This document shows, piece by piece, positions 26,787 through 35,459 of a stretch of DNA of 64,000 bases (positions are counted from its first letter, which is position 1; every line of letters starts with the position of its first letter). The translations under genes were made by a program, and so were the position numbers. The DNA comes from Streptomyces noursei (GTDB taxonomy: Bacteria; Actinomycetota; Actinomycetes; Streptomycetales; Streptomycetaceae). Below the pieces are notes generated by a model that had not been told where the DNA came from, made no database searches, and saw only the letters and a list, made by a program, of their open reading frames with translations. The stretch is taken from assembly GCF_016917755.1 (NCBI RefSeq), contig NZ_CP070326.1:7812001-7876000 (forward strand), in the 5' to 3' direction.

Positions 26787-27124
26787 GGCGGACCGCGTCT
26801 GGTTTCCTCGTTCCACGGCTCTGCCCGCCGGAGTGCGGGGACTGCCCGTTCTCACCCGGTCACTCCTGGGGCCTCGGCGCGCGATCGGCCCACCGACATG
26901 CCGCTCGCCCCGGCCGAACCCGTCGGGTGTTGGCTCTCGGTGCACGTTCCGGGCCCGGACGGGCGGCGCCACGCCCACCGCGAGGCCGGGCGGTGTCCAT
27001 CTCTCCTCGCCCTTCGCGGGACCGTGCCCAGGCAGCGTGGGAAGCTCCTGAGCCGGCTCGATGGCGGTCTGGCCGGTGGTGTGGGCGGCGGCGACGGCAG
27101 GGCCGGCGATCGGTTCCCTCGCCT
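26787..27124. other. Intergenic stretch, nothing recognised
   Basis: Lies between the P450 stop and the NAD kinase remnant. I looked for a small ferredoxin gene, a common partner of P450s, but found no cysteine-cluster motif in any frame. Confidence 0.4.
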
Positions 27125-28306
27125 CTACACCTGCCAGGCGACGGGCAGCTCGTGCACGCCGTAGATGAGCATGTCGGCGCGCATGGCCACGTCCTGGGCC
27201 GGGATTGCCAGGCGCAGCGTGGGAAATCTGGTGAGCAGTGCGGGAAGTGTCACCTGCATCTCCACGCGTGCGAGTTGCTGGCCCAGGCACTGGTGGACGC
27301 CGTGCCCGAAGGCCATGTGTCCGCTGGTCGGTCGGTGCAGGTCGAGGGTGTCGGGATCGGGGAAGCGTTGGGGGTCGCGGTTGGCTGCGGGGACCGAGAC
27401 GGTGACCGACTCGCCGGCTTTGATGAGCCGGCCGTGCAGTTCGACGTCCTCCAGTGCCGTACGTACCGTGCCGGGGATGATGCTCAGATAGCGGAGCAGC
27501 TCCTCGACTGCCTGGGCGGCGATGCGCGGTTCCGTGCGCAGGGCGGTGAGTTGGTCGGGGTGGGTCAGCAGGGCGAAGGTGCCCAGCGCGATCATGTTGG
27601 TGGTCGTGTCCAGGCCGGCGCCGAGCAGTACGAAGCCGATGTTGACCAGCTCCTCGTCGCTGAGATCGGTGGTGGTCAGGCCGCTGAGCAGGTCCTCGGT
27701 GGGCTCGGCGCGTTTGGCCGCCACCAGCTCGCCGAGGAACTCCTGCACCGCCGCATACGCGGCCGCCATCCGCTCCGGTGAGGCATCCAGGCGGAACAGG
27801 TCCAGCGCGTGCCCTTGGAAGCGGGCCCGGTCCGCGTAGGGCACGCCGAGCAGTTCGCAGATCACCTGTGCCGGGATCGGCTGCGCCAAGGCGTCCACCA
27901 GGTCCACCGGGCCGCCGTGCCGCTCCATCGCGTCGAGGTGTTCGGCGGTGATGGCCTCGATGTGCTCCGTGAGCTGACGCATACGACGGACGGTGAACTG
28001 GCCGGTGAGCAGGCGGCGGTAGCGGGTGTGCTCGGGGGCGTCCATGGCGGTGAACATTCCCGGTGGTGCGGGCTGGTTGCCGGCGGGTGCGCCGGGAAAC
28101 GGCAGATGCCGCAGCTCGGACCTGGCGCTGAACCGCGCATCGGCCAGCACCTCGCGGACCAGGGCGTGGCCGGTCACCAGCCACCCCACATGCCCGTCCG
28201 GGTAGTTGAGCCGACTCAGGGGACGCTGCGCGCGCAGCTCGGCCAGTCCCTCGGGCGGGTCGAACGGCCGGTCGGCAGGACGCTGGGTCGGCAGGACTAC
28301 GGTCAT
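27125..28306 (-). CDS. Cytochrome P450 (CYP107-like)
   Basis: A 393-residue bacterial class I P450. The heme-binding loop is [16 protein letters not shown] with the cysteine ligand near residue 340; the I-helix reads [12 protein letters not shown] (A/G-G-x-D-T-T), and the K-helix E-x-x-R is in [10 protein letters not shown]. The N-terminal region has the usual actinobacterial [13 protein letters not shown] lead. Such enzymes hydroxylate macrolides, fatty acids or xenobiotics and need an external ferredoxin and reductase, neither of which lies nearby. ATG 28306 is preferred over ATG 28327, because GGAAGGAG lies ahead of the former. It is divergent from an HTH_38-MarR regulator, its likely controller. 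Confidence 0.92.
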   Translation of the reverse strand: MTVVLPTQRPADRPFDPPEGLAELRAQRPLSRLNYPDGHVGWLVTGHALVREVLADARFSARSELRHLPFPGAPAGNQPAPPGMFTAMDAPEHTRYRRLLTGQFTVRRMRQLTEHIEAITAEHLDAMERHGGPVDLVDALAQPIPAQVICELLGVPYADRARFQGHALDLFRLDASPERMAAAYAAVQEFLGELVAAKRAEPTEDLLSGLTTTDLSDEELVNIGFVLLGAGLDTTTNMIALGTFALLTHPDQLTALRTEPRIAAQAVEELLRYLSIIPGTVRTALEDVELHGRLIKAGESVTVSVPAANRDPQRFPDPDTLDLHRPTSGHMAFGHGVHQCLGQQLARVEMQVTLPALLTRFPTLRLAIPAQDVAMRADMLIYGVHELPVAWQV

Positions 28307-28416
28307 AGCGGGCTGCTCCTTCCACATGCTTCGTTTGCGATACGCGAAAAACTAGAGCCGCACTTCGCATGGCCACCAGTCAACTCCTGTATCAATGCAG
28401 GTAGAAGCGAGAAGTT

Positions 28417-28458
28417 CGATGCAATGACATGCAGCTGAATGCATCGGTTCGTGCATCG
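28417..28458. promoter_or_regulatory. Candidate operator between P450 and HTH_38-MarR regulator
   Basis: CGATGCA (28417-28423) and TGCATCG (28440-28446) form an inverted repeat with a 16-base centre, and a further TGCATCG lies at 28452-28458. This lies in the 180-bp shared upstream region of the divergent P450 and regulator genes, 30-70 bases before the regulator start. Binding by that regulator is inferred from position only. Confidence 0.45.
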
Positions 28459-28486
28459 TCACGAGGCGGTGGAACGGGAGGGCAGG

Positions 28487-29299
28487 ATGCCTGGAGGTCG
28501 TCTGACCTACGAGGAGCGACGGCATGTCGCGGCCGGGTTGGCAGCGGGGCTCAGCTGCGCCGAGATAGCTCGCCGACTGGGGCGGCCGGGGTCGACCATC
28601 AGCCGCGAGGTCGCGCGTAACGGTGGGGCTCGCGGCTATCGGGCGAACCAGGCGCAACAGGCCACCAAGTGGCGGGCCCGCCGCCGTGAGACGCACCCCG
28701 GCACGCCGCCCGCGGCGGGCACCGATGGGTGCGACCCGCAGGCACAGCGCGAGTTCGAGGACGGGCTCGTCGAGATGATGATCCAGACCGGGGTCCCGGC
28801 GATGATGGCCAGGGTCCTGACGTGCCTGTTCACCAGCGACACCGGCAGCATCGGCTCCGCCGGGCTCGTCGCCCGGCTACAGGTCAGCCCGGCCTCCGTC
28901 TCCAAGGCCGTCGGCTGGCTGGAACAGCGGGGGCTGGTCAGGCGCGAACGCGACGGCCGGCGACAGCGGTACCTCATCGACGACTCCCCCGGGTACCAGG
29001 CATGGCAGGCTAGCACCCAATCGATGGTCAGGTGGGCGGAACTCACCCAACGGGGAGCCGAACTGTTCGGCAATTCCACGCCCGTCGGTGCCCGACTGCA
29101 CACAACGAGCCAGTTCTTCCAACACCTCACCCACGACATGATCCAGGCGGCCGAGCACTGGCGGCAGACGTTCTCAGCACGGCCGTCGGCCCCGACCCCT
29201 CCCATAACTGATCGACAAAGCCACCCTCGGGTCACCCACGGTGTTGGTGACCCGGCAGGGGCGGGCCATGCGACCCGGGACACTGATCCCCACCACTGA
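28487..29299 (+). CDS. MarR/GbsR-like regulator with an IS30-type HTH_38 at its N-terminus
   Basis: About 270 residues. Residues ~5-50 (GRLTYEERRHVAAGLAAGLS, then CAEIARRLGRPGSTISREVA) are the HTH_38 domain otherwise found at the start of IS30-family transposases. After a basic linker, residues ~85-180 form a winged-helix domain (MMARVLTCLFTSDTGSI, LVARLQVSPASVSKAVGWLE, QRGLVRRERDGRRQRYLI) of the GbsR/MarR type. There is no DDE catalytic domain, so it is a regulator with two DNA-binding modules, not a transposase. ATG 28487 has GGGAGGGCAGG just upstream. Divergent from the P450 gene, with inverted repeats between them. Confidence 0.8.
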   Translation: MPGGRLTYEERRHVAAGLAAGLSCAEIARRLGRPGSTISREVARNGGARGYRANQAQQATKWRARRRETHPGTPPAAGTDGCDPQAQREFEDGLVEMMIQTGVPAMMARVLTCLFTSDTGSIGSAGLVARLQVSPASVSKAVGWLEQRGLVRRERDGRRQRYLIDDSPGYQAWQASTQSMVRWAELTQRGAELFGNSTPVGARLHTTSQFFQHLTHDMIQAAEHWRQTFSARPSAPTPPITDRQSHPRVTHGVGDPAGAGHATRDTDPHH

Positions 29300-29501
29300 A
29301 GGTGACGTTTTCCGCGACCACGGGCGGGGGGGGCGAGGGTGTGGTTCCGTTCCCCGAGCATGGCGACTCCTCCTCGGGGACGGGGCTACGCATGGTGGGG
29401 CCCTCGGCGGCCGTGGCGGCCCGACATGGTGCATGGATGGGTGTCTGCCCGGGTGAGGGCAGGGCTTCTCCGGCTGCCCTCCCCCGGTCACAGCTGCCGT
29501 G

Positions 29502-29852
29502 TCATACGTCGATCTGCTCGAAGATGTGCGGGTACGACACGATGTCCTCGGGGAACTCGACGGCCATGCGCTGGAACTCCGGGCTGCCGAACGCCGTGGC
29601 GAGCGCCTCGGTCGACTCCCAGACCGCGACGTTCATCAGGAGTTGACTGTCCGCCGTTCCCTTGTGCATCTGCAGGGAGACGAATCCCGGCTGAGCCTTC
29701 ATGAACTCCGCCTGCCTTCCGAAGAGGCTCAGGAATGCCTCGGTCCTCTCCTTCGGGACGAAGAAGGTGTTGGCCAGGACGATGGGTCCGGTCTTCTCCT
29801 TGAACTGCGCGAACATCGGCGTATTCGGGTCCAGGCTCTGCAGCTTGGCCAT
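29502..29852 (-). CDS. Antibiotic biosynthesis monooxygenase (ABM)-domain protein
   Basis: A 116-residue ferredoxin-like alpha+beta protein of the ABM family (as in ActVA-Orf6 and heme-degrading relatives): strand IVLANTFFVPKE, helix FLSLFGRQAEFMKAQPGF, strand VSLQMHKG, then LMNVAVWESTEALATAFGS (the typical N-x-x-x-W pattern). It needs no flavin or metal in characterised anthrone oxygenases, but many members are uncharacterised. ATG 29852 (MAKLQSL) is chosen because the fold starts about 18 residues later and AGGAC lies upstream. It is monocistronic here, so its substrate cannot be inferred. Confidence 0.85.
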   Translation of the reverse strand: MAKLQSLDPNTPMFAQFKEKTGPIVLANTFFVPKERTEAFLSLFGRQAEFMKAQPGFVSLQMHKGTADSQLLMNVAVWESTEALATAFGSPEFQRMAVEFPEDIVSYPHIFEQIDV

Positions 29853-30249
29853 CTTCGGTACGTCCTCTCGCTGTCGGTTGTCCCACGGCACCGAGGCCGG
29901 ACACCGCCGTATGGGATCAGGCGACGCTCACGACACTCGCTTGTCCGTAGGGGAACTGCCTTGTGGGGACCGTTCCATCGTCCCGGCGCAAGCAGGCCGT
30001 GAAATCAGCCGCAGTTCCCGTTCCGATGGGCGACCTCGGTCGGACCGCGCGAAGCCGTGTCAGACCTTCGGATGACACCGGACGCTGAGGGGCGTGGGCT
30101 CGCGGCAACAACACGGGAGGAGGTGAAACTGCGTCAACTCGCAGGAGTGCAGCCGGAGATCGCCGGCCCATACCCCAGACGGGCACCACCCGGAAGAGGA
30201 ACGCCGGGCGACCGCGCGACGGCACCACGCCCCGCGACACGCCACACGA
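29853..30249. other. Intergenic stretch, nothing recognised
   Basis: Between the ABM gene start and the end of the ResB remnant. It must hold the ABM promoter; no conserved coding block or clear hairpin was seen. Confidence 0.35.
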
Positions 30250-31037
30250 TCACATGCGGTCGGTGGGTTGGGCGGGGTCTTGTGAGGAGGAGAAGCCCTG
30301 GAATCCGAGCTGGTCGGGCCTGCCGTCCTTGGTCTTGGCGTCTGGCACCTTGATCACGCCGGTCGAGGTGAAGTTCTTCGCGTCCTGCGGCAGGAAGGGC
30401 ACCGAGCCCCGGTAGACGTCCTTGCCGCGGCCGCCCTTGACGGTGACCGTCGGCGCGTAGCCGTGCGAGATCAGGTAGACCTTGGAATCGGCCATGTCGA
30501 GGGGGTCGTTCACCTCGATCGATGCCTTGTGCTCCGCGCCGCCCGTTCCGAGGAAGAGGAAGCCGGGTCATCCTCCGCGGCGCGGCCGGCGTGCGCCGGC
30601 GGAACTGTTCGACGAACTGCCAGGCACGCGGCACGATGCAGCCGATGAGGGCGACGAACAGCAGCAGGTAGACCGCCGAGAACCACACCGAGCTGTGGAC
30701 GTGGAACATCCCCAACTTGTCGTAGATCTCGCCGAGGGTCGCGTGGGCGGTCTTGAACTCGTCGACCCTGACCGGGTTCGGTGCTGGCCTGCGGGGTCAG
30801 CGAGCCGGGAACAGCACCGAGTGAGAGCAGGAAAAGCAGCATCAGCGCCACCCGCATGGAGGTCAGCTGACGCCAGATCCAACGCGTCCAGCCGACGGGA
30901 CCGAGCTAGGGGAGGGAGACATCTTCCTTGCGTGCGGCGGAGGGGAGGTGCACGGTCGCACCGGGATCGTCCCCTGCGTCTCCGGAGCCGGAAGATCCGC
31001 CGTCCGGGGAGCTGGAGGAGTTGGTCGTGGTGGACAT
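30250..31037 (-). pseudogene. ResB-type cytochrome c biogenesis protein, decayed
   Basis: From ATG 31037 (MSTTTNSSSSPDGG) the frame meets a TAG near 30907, then continues LGPVGWTRWIWRQLTSMRVA and LLFLLSLGAVPGSLTPQAS (first membrane helix), shifts to GMFHVHSSVWFSAVYLLLFV and LIGCIVPRAWQFVEQF (second helix), then jumps over most of the periplasmic domain to AKVYLISHGYAP-like sequence and FLPQDAKNFTSTGVIKVPDA, stopping at 30250. The nonsense codon, frameshift and large deletion show loss of function. The usual CcsA partner gene is not adjacent. Confidence 0.75.
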
Positions 31038-31064
31038 CAGTCAGATCCCAGGACACTCGGCCCG

Positions 31065-31376
31065 TCACCTGCCGCGTCTTGACATGGATGAGAGGAACGA
31101 ACCGAACCGCCACGGCAGCGGCCCACCTTGAACCTCGTGCAGCACACCGCGGATCAGCAGTCGGTCAACGGCCTCGACATCGGCATCAGGCGGCCAAGAG
31201 ACCATCTGCACCGCCCCAGTGGCCTTCCGTCCGCGGTACTCGCAAGTCCCCTCCGGCTGGATCGAGGCCCAGCCGGACCGGACCACCCGCGCGCCCTCCC
31301 AGTGACGACGCCCGGCGCAGGCTCCCACTGCGAGCTCCGCACGGTTGACTTCGACACGCACTTTGAGGGCGCGCAT
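31065..31376 (-). CDS. Unidentified protein, phage head-closure-like pattern
   Basis: A 103-residue frame with a good AAGGAG site 7 bases before ATG 31376. The segment GWASIQPEGTCEYRGRKATG followed by PDADVEAVDRLLIRGVLHEV and GGPLPWRFGSF resembles the core of phage head-closure/head-tail connector proteins (beta strands, a D-x-x-x-x-x-DR-L/V-x-x-x-G-x-x-Y/H-E-V hallmark and a following W). No other phage gene was recognised next to it, so it would be an isolated relic. The call rests on pattern memory alone. Confidence 0.4.
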   Translation of the reverse strand: MRALKVRVEVNRAELAVGACAGRRHWEGARVVRSGWASIQPEGTCEYRGRKATGAVQMVSWPPDADVEAVDRLLIRGVLHEVQGGPLPWRFGSFLSSMSRRGR

Positions 31377-31637
31377 GACCGGCTCCTTCCTCGCGTGGGT
31401 GGTGTTGAGGCTCTCCGCGGAGGGTTCGGGCCGCAGATGCGGGAGCGCTGGTCCGGTGGCGAGAACAAGGGCTCGGTTTACCGGAAGGTTTCCTGCTGCG
31501 GCGAGCAGGGCGGTCGTGGTGGTGCCGCTTTCCGGGATCGCTGGGATGGTGGACCCGGCAGCGACTGCGACTCCCTCGACGCCCCGCAGGCGACATGCAG
31601 TGTCCGCTGCCTGTCCGGGCTGCCGGAATCGAGCGGT

Positions 31638-31751
31638 TCACGCGGGTGCCACGAATCCCTTGCCGCAGCAATCCGCAGACTGCGTACATCCGTTCCCGCA
31701 TGTGCACTCCCGCTCCGGGCAGATCGGCTGAGGCCACGCTCCCAACGCCAC
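31638..31751 (-). CDS. Candidate 37-residue cysteine-rich peptide
   Basis: A GTG at 31751 preceded by GAGGGG opens a 37-codon frame that ends at TGA 31638-31640. The middle reads ICPERECTCGNGCTQSADCC: six cysteines within 20 residues in a C-x4-C-x-C-x3-C-x5-C-C pattern that suggests metal binding. It could equally be the C-terminal end of a longer lost gene, since the frame stays open upstream. The start, the expression and the function are all unproven. Confidence 0.3.
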   Translation of the reverse strand: MALGAWPQPICPERECTCGNGCTQSADCCGKGFVAPA

Positions 31752-31844
31752 GACGACGAGACCCCTCGGCCCGCTGCACGGGAGAAGACGACCTCTGCCA
31801 GAAGGTTCGGCCTCCCCGTGGCCGCCAGCCGATCGTGGGCCGGC

Positions 31845-33092
31845 TCAGCGGGCGGAGTCGAACTCGCGCACCACCTGTGGCAGGGCCTTGAGGACCGTCG
31901 TGGAATGGTCGAACTGCCCGACATCGCTGAGCTGCTGGTCGGCCCCGTGGGAAGCCAGCTGACGTTGGCAGTACAGGGAGTTGGCATAGGAGACGTCCTT
32001 GTCGCCCCTGGCGTGGAAGAGGCGCACCGGGACTGCGGGCCGCCAGTCACAGGTGGTATCCATCACCTGCAGTTTCCGTTGCAGATTCCCCGTGGGGTTG
32101 CGCATCTTCCGGAGGAACTCTTCGGTGAACAGTTCCTTCGAGGTCGCCGGCAGCGCGGCCGCGATCTGCGACGCCTGGTGCTCTCCGTCGAACAGGGTGT
32201 CCACCGCCTTGTCGTAGGGGGCACGGAATGCCTGGGCCGCCGTGTCGTACAGGCCGTACATCCGGTTCCAGGCGGTGGCGAAATACGCGAGGTAGAGCGA
32301 TGACCGGGCGACCTTGTCGGCTGCTGCTGCGGCCTCGAAGGCACTCAGATCGAACGGGCCGGAGATCGGAGCCAGAGCACCCGGACGAAAATACGGGTCG
32401 ACGCCCTGTTGCAGGGCCCGCCCGACGAGCATCGTGGCCGGTCCGCCCTGGGAGAACCCGCTGACCAGTACACGCCGGTCGAGCGTGCGACCGTCCTGGC
32501 GCGCGAAGGCACGAGCCGCCCGCAAGGCATCCACCGAAGCGCTGACGGTCGCCTCCGGGTTCCCGTACGGATGGGTCCCAGGGCCCTTTCCCAGGCCGAG
32601 GTAGTCCGGTGCGGACACCGCTCGGCCGGTCGAGGCGAACAGCAACGCCGTGGCCCGGTCGGGGGACCGGTCATTCACCGAGGCCACCTCCCCTCGGTAC
32701 ACCTGCGTGCCGTGCAGCCAGGACACCACCCGAAGGTCGCGGTCATCGCTCTTCGGCATCGCGACCAGCTCACTCGCCGTGGTGGGCCTGCCCTTGATGT
32801 CGACGGTGCGATACACGATCCGGTGGGCCCGCACGCCGTAGCGGACCTGTGTCACATCGATGCCGGTCTTCGCCAGGCGAGCCACGACCTCCTTGGCGTC
32901 CAAGTCCGCCACGGCGGTCGCAGAGATCACCGATCCGCGTGCTGCGGGCTGCTGGTACGAGGGAGAGGCGGCAGGCGAGGAGGACCGCTGAGGGTCATCG
33001 CCGCACCCTGTCACCGTCAGTACGGTCACGGCGCACACCAGAGCGAGCACACCGCGCTTGGCTGATCTTCCACAAAGCCGAGAAAAGTCCAT
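31845..33092 (-). CDS. Secreted lipoprotein lipase/esterase (LIP family)
   Basis: A 415-residue alpha/beta hydrolase with a lipoprotein signal: basic start (RLCGRSAKRG), hydrophobic core and lipobox LTVTGC, so it should be anchored outside the membrane. The nucleophile elbow is SGFSQGGPA, the acid is in HARGDKDVSY and the histidine in QFDHSTTV, as in secretory lipases of the LIP family. The serine-rich linker after the lipobox (SSSPAASPSYQQ) is typical of surface lipoproteins. ATG 33092 is chosen because the signal peptide begins there. Likely substrates are lipids or esters; there is no co-transcribed gene. Confidence 0.85.
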   Translation of the reverse strand: MDFSRLCGRSAKRGVLALVCAVTVLTVTGCGDDPQRSSSPAASPSYQQPAARGSVISATAVADLDAKEVVARLAKTGIDVTQVRYGVRAHRIVYRTVDIKGRPTTASELVAMPKSDDRDLRVVSWLHGTQVYRGEVASVNDRSPDRATALLFASTGRAVSAPDYLGLGKGPGTHPYGNPEATVSASVDALRAARAFARQDGRTLDRRVLVSGFSQGGPATMLVGRALQQGVDPYFRPGALAPISGPFDLSAFEAAAAADKVARSSLYLAYFATAWNRMYGLYDTAAQAFRAPYDKAVDTLFDGEHQASQIAAALPATSKELFTEEFLRKMRNPTGNLQRKLQVMDTTCDWRPAVPVRLFHARGDKDVSYANSLYCQRQLASHGADQQLSDVGQFDHSTTVLKALPQVVREFDSAR

Positions 33093-33174
33093 GACTGAAC
33101 TCTGCCGCTCCCGGAACGCTCGGCACACTGGGACGAACACCCCACCCGTCCGGGGGATTTCCCCACCATGATCC

Positions 33175-33790
33175 TCAGGCAGGCTGAATGACGCCAACGT
33201 GGCGCCGGCCAACTGCCGTAGGACACAACAACGTGCCGAAGGCGCAGTGAAGGTCAGGGAGTTCGGCATGCCGCAGGTCAGCCTCGGTCAGTGACGCCCC
33301 ACTCAGGTTGACCTGGTACACGTTCGCCGCTTCCAGACATGTGCCGTCGAGGTCGACGCCGTTCAGCCACAGCCCGTCGCCGTCGGCTCGGCGCAGGTAG
33401 GCAAAGCCGACGTTGAGCGAACCCGGGTTGCGTTCCTGGCCAAGGCCCCCGAGGCGGGTGAGCGCCCCCTGAGCCTCGGCGGTGTGGGTCTCCAGCGAGC
33501 GCACGGATCGGTGACGTCGCCCTCTCGGGTGGCGTTCAGCCCGTCCTGGCTGACACGCAATTGCCGCCAGGTGGCGTACGCGCCAGACCGGACGACCGCG
33601 CCACCGATCGCCTGCAGGAGCGTGGTGCGCACGTTGTTCACCGCGTTCATCCGGTCTGCTGGGGCAAGGTGGGCACCGACCAGACCGTGGTCCACCACCG
33701 TCCCTGGCAGGACCAGAAGCACGACGAACGGCACAACCCGTGCGGCCACCACGACTGACGCCACGGCGACCGCACGGGTTGCACGCCGGC
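33175..33790 (-). pseudogene. Pentapeptide-repeat membrane protein, frameshifted and deleted
   Basis: The first part (about 33480-33790) encodes VDHGLVGAHLAPADRMNAVN, NVRTTLLQAIGGAVV and ATWRQLRVSQDGLNATREG, the standard membrane-proximal start of a large Streptomyces pentapeptide-repeat protein. The second part, in another frame (33175-33440), holds repeats such as LNGVDLDGTCLEAANVYQVN and LSGASLTEADLRHAEL. About 100 residues between them are missing and the frames do not join. Confidence 0.65.
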
Positions 33791-33887
33791 GGCTATGAAC
33801 AGGTCCCCCATGCCCATCGGATCCTGGAACAAGGCCGAACCCGGCGAACCTGATCCGTAGTCAAGGGCGTCCTATGCGGTCACGGCA

Positions 33888-35399
33888 CTAGGCGGACTTG
33901 GCCGTAGCGCGGACACCGAAGTGGACGTACCGGCTGCCGTCGGCGAGGACGTAGAACACGACGGGTATCCAGGCGTCCTTCTCGTTGCGGCGGCCGGCGA
34001 ACACCGTCTTCACCGGTGTGTGCGAGACCGGAGTCAGGTGCCAGACCAGCGGGTCGAAGGTGCCCGCCAGGCCGTCCGCGCCCTCGTACCTCAGCCGCAG
34101 TGTGCCCGGGCCGCCGTCGCCGTCGGCGATGGTCATCAGGAAGCCCTCGCGCTTGTAGCTGCCGAGGAACGGCTCCGTCTCCACCGCCACGGGTTCGGAG
34201 GCCGGCGCGAACGCGGGCATGGTGACCCCGGCGAGTTCGGCGCAGAGCTCGCGGCAGAGTGCCTCGAAGACCTTGGGCGCGGCGCCGCCGCCATTGGTCA
34301 GCAGGGCGATGGCGAGGCCCTTCTCCGGGATGGCACGCAGGTAGGCGAGCTGGCCGAAGGTGCTGCCGTCGTGGCCGAAGCCGCGCGCGCCGTCCCACTC
34401 GAACAGGCCCCAGCCCAGGCCCCAGTGGGCGCCGAGGAACCACTGGTCGGGCATCTCGACCTCGCGGGTCAGCATCGCGTCGACCACGGCGGCCGGCAAT
34501 ACCCGGGTGCCTTCCGGCGCGGCGCCGCCGTCCACGAAGGCCCGCGCGAACCGGGCCACGTCGGCGGCGGTCGCGCTGATCCCGCCGTACGGGCCGGCCG
34601 AGCGCGGCATCATGTTCCAGAGCGGGGTGGGGACGGGGGTCTCGCCCGGCTCGCCCATGTGCCCCATGGCGGCGCGGAAGCGCAGCACCTCCTCGGGCAG
34701 GGTCATGGTGTGCTCCAGCCCGAGCGGGGCGAGGAGCAGTTCCTTGAGCGCCTCGTCCCAGGTCTGGCCGGTGACCACCTCGACGATCCGGCCGAGGACG
34801 TTGTAGGCGGTGCTGGAGTACGACATGGTCGCGCCGGGCGGGTTGGTCAGGCCGACGGTCCGCGCGCCCTCGATGTAGCGGGCCAGGCAGTCGTCGCCCC
34901 GGCCGGTGTCGTTGACGTAGTCACCCTCGATGCCGCTGGTGTGGTTGAGCAGCTGGCGCGGCGTGATCGTCCGGGTGGCACCGGCGTCGGCGACCGCGAA
35001 GTCCGGCAGGACGTCCGTGACCGGCGCGTCGAGGTCCAACTTCCCCGCGTCGGCGAGCAGCACCACCATGGCGGCGGTGTAGCCCTTGCTGACGGAGCCG
35101 ATCTGGAACACGGAGTCCGGGGTCACCGCGACGCCGGTGCCGGTGTGCAGGACGCCGGCGGCCACCTCGTGGATCTCGCCGTCGGCGAGCACGGCGAGGG
35201 CGGCGCCGGGGATGTGGTGAGTGGTCAGGAGCTCGCCGAGCCGGGCCTGCCAGCGGGCGGTGTCGAACGCCGGGGCGCCGTCGCTCACGCCCAGCGCGCG
35301 GTTGACCGTACGGGCCACGTCACGGTCGGTCTGTTCCAGGATCTTGGCCACCTCCTGGTCGACGACCTTCGACACTTCCCAGCGCAGGTTTTCCGACAT
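33888..35399 (-). CDS. Serine beta-lactamase-like hydrolase (class C/esterase type), copy 1
   Basis: A 503-residue penicillin-binding-protein-like hydrolase. The S-x-x-K motif is S102-V-S-K105 (QIGSVSKGYTA), and a GHDGST block fills the place of the KTG triad. The second motif, usually Y-S/A-N, reads Y194-S-S. No signal peptide is visible, so the enzyme is probably cytosolic, unlike true beta-lactamases. The C-terminal ~120 residues form the beta-rich domain seen in EstB-like esterases. It begins MSENLRWEVS, like the paralog at 44289-45743. It lies 60 bp after a membrane rhomboid-like gene, and the pair is divergent from a TetR gene with a palindromic operator. Confidence 0.88.
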   Translation of the reverse strand: MSENLRWEVSKVVDQEVAKILEQTDRDVARTVNRALGVSDGAPAFDTARWQARLGELLTTHHIPGAALAVLADGEIHEVAAGVLHTGTGVAVTPDSVFQIGSVSKGYTAAMVVLLADAGKLDLDAPVTDVLPDFAVADAGATRTITPRQLLNHTSGIEGDYVNDTGRGDDCLARYIEGARTVGLTNPPGATMSYSSTAYNVLGRIVEVVTGQTWDEALKELLLAPLGLEHTMTLPEEVLRFRAAMGHMGEPGETPVPTPLWNMMPRSAGPYGGISATAADVARFARAFVDGGAAPEGTRVLPAAVVDAMLTREVEMPDQWFLGAHWGLGWGLFEWDGARGFGHDGSTFGQLAYLRAIPEKGLAIALLTNGGGAAPKVFEALCRELCAELAGVTMPAFAPASEPVAVETEPFLGSYKREGFLMTIADGDGGPGTLRLRYEGADGLAGTFDPLVWHLTPVSHTPVKTVFAGRRNEKDAWIPVVFYVLADGSRYVHFGVRATAKSA

Positions 35400-35459
35400 G
35401 CTGACTCCCTCATGGTCACGGTGAATAGGGCGCGGGTGGGATGGGGCGGGCCTGCCGGC

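Noticed and set aside
26007-28376. Open frame of 789 codons on the minus strand
   Set aside because: Its first two thirds are an out-of-frame shadow of the P450; only the part from 26786 downward (NAD kinase remnant) is homologous to a protein family.
33888-35399. Serine hydrolase considered as a true beta-lactamase
   Set aside because: No signal peptide, no Y-x-N asparagine and a long beta-rich C-terminal domain point to an esterase-like enzyme instead.
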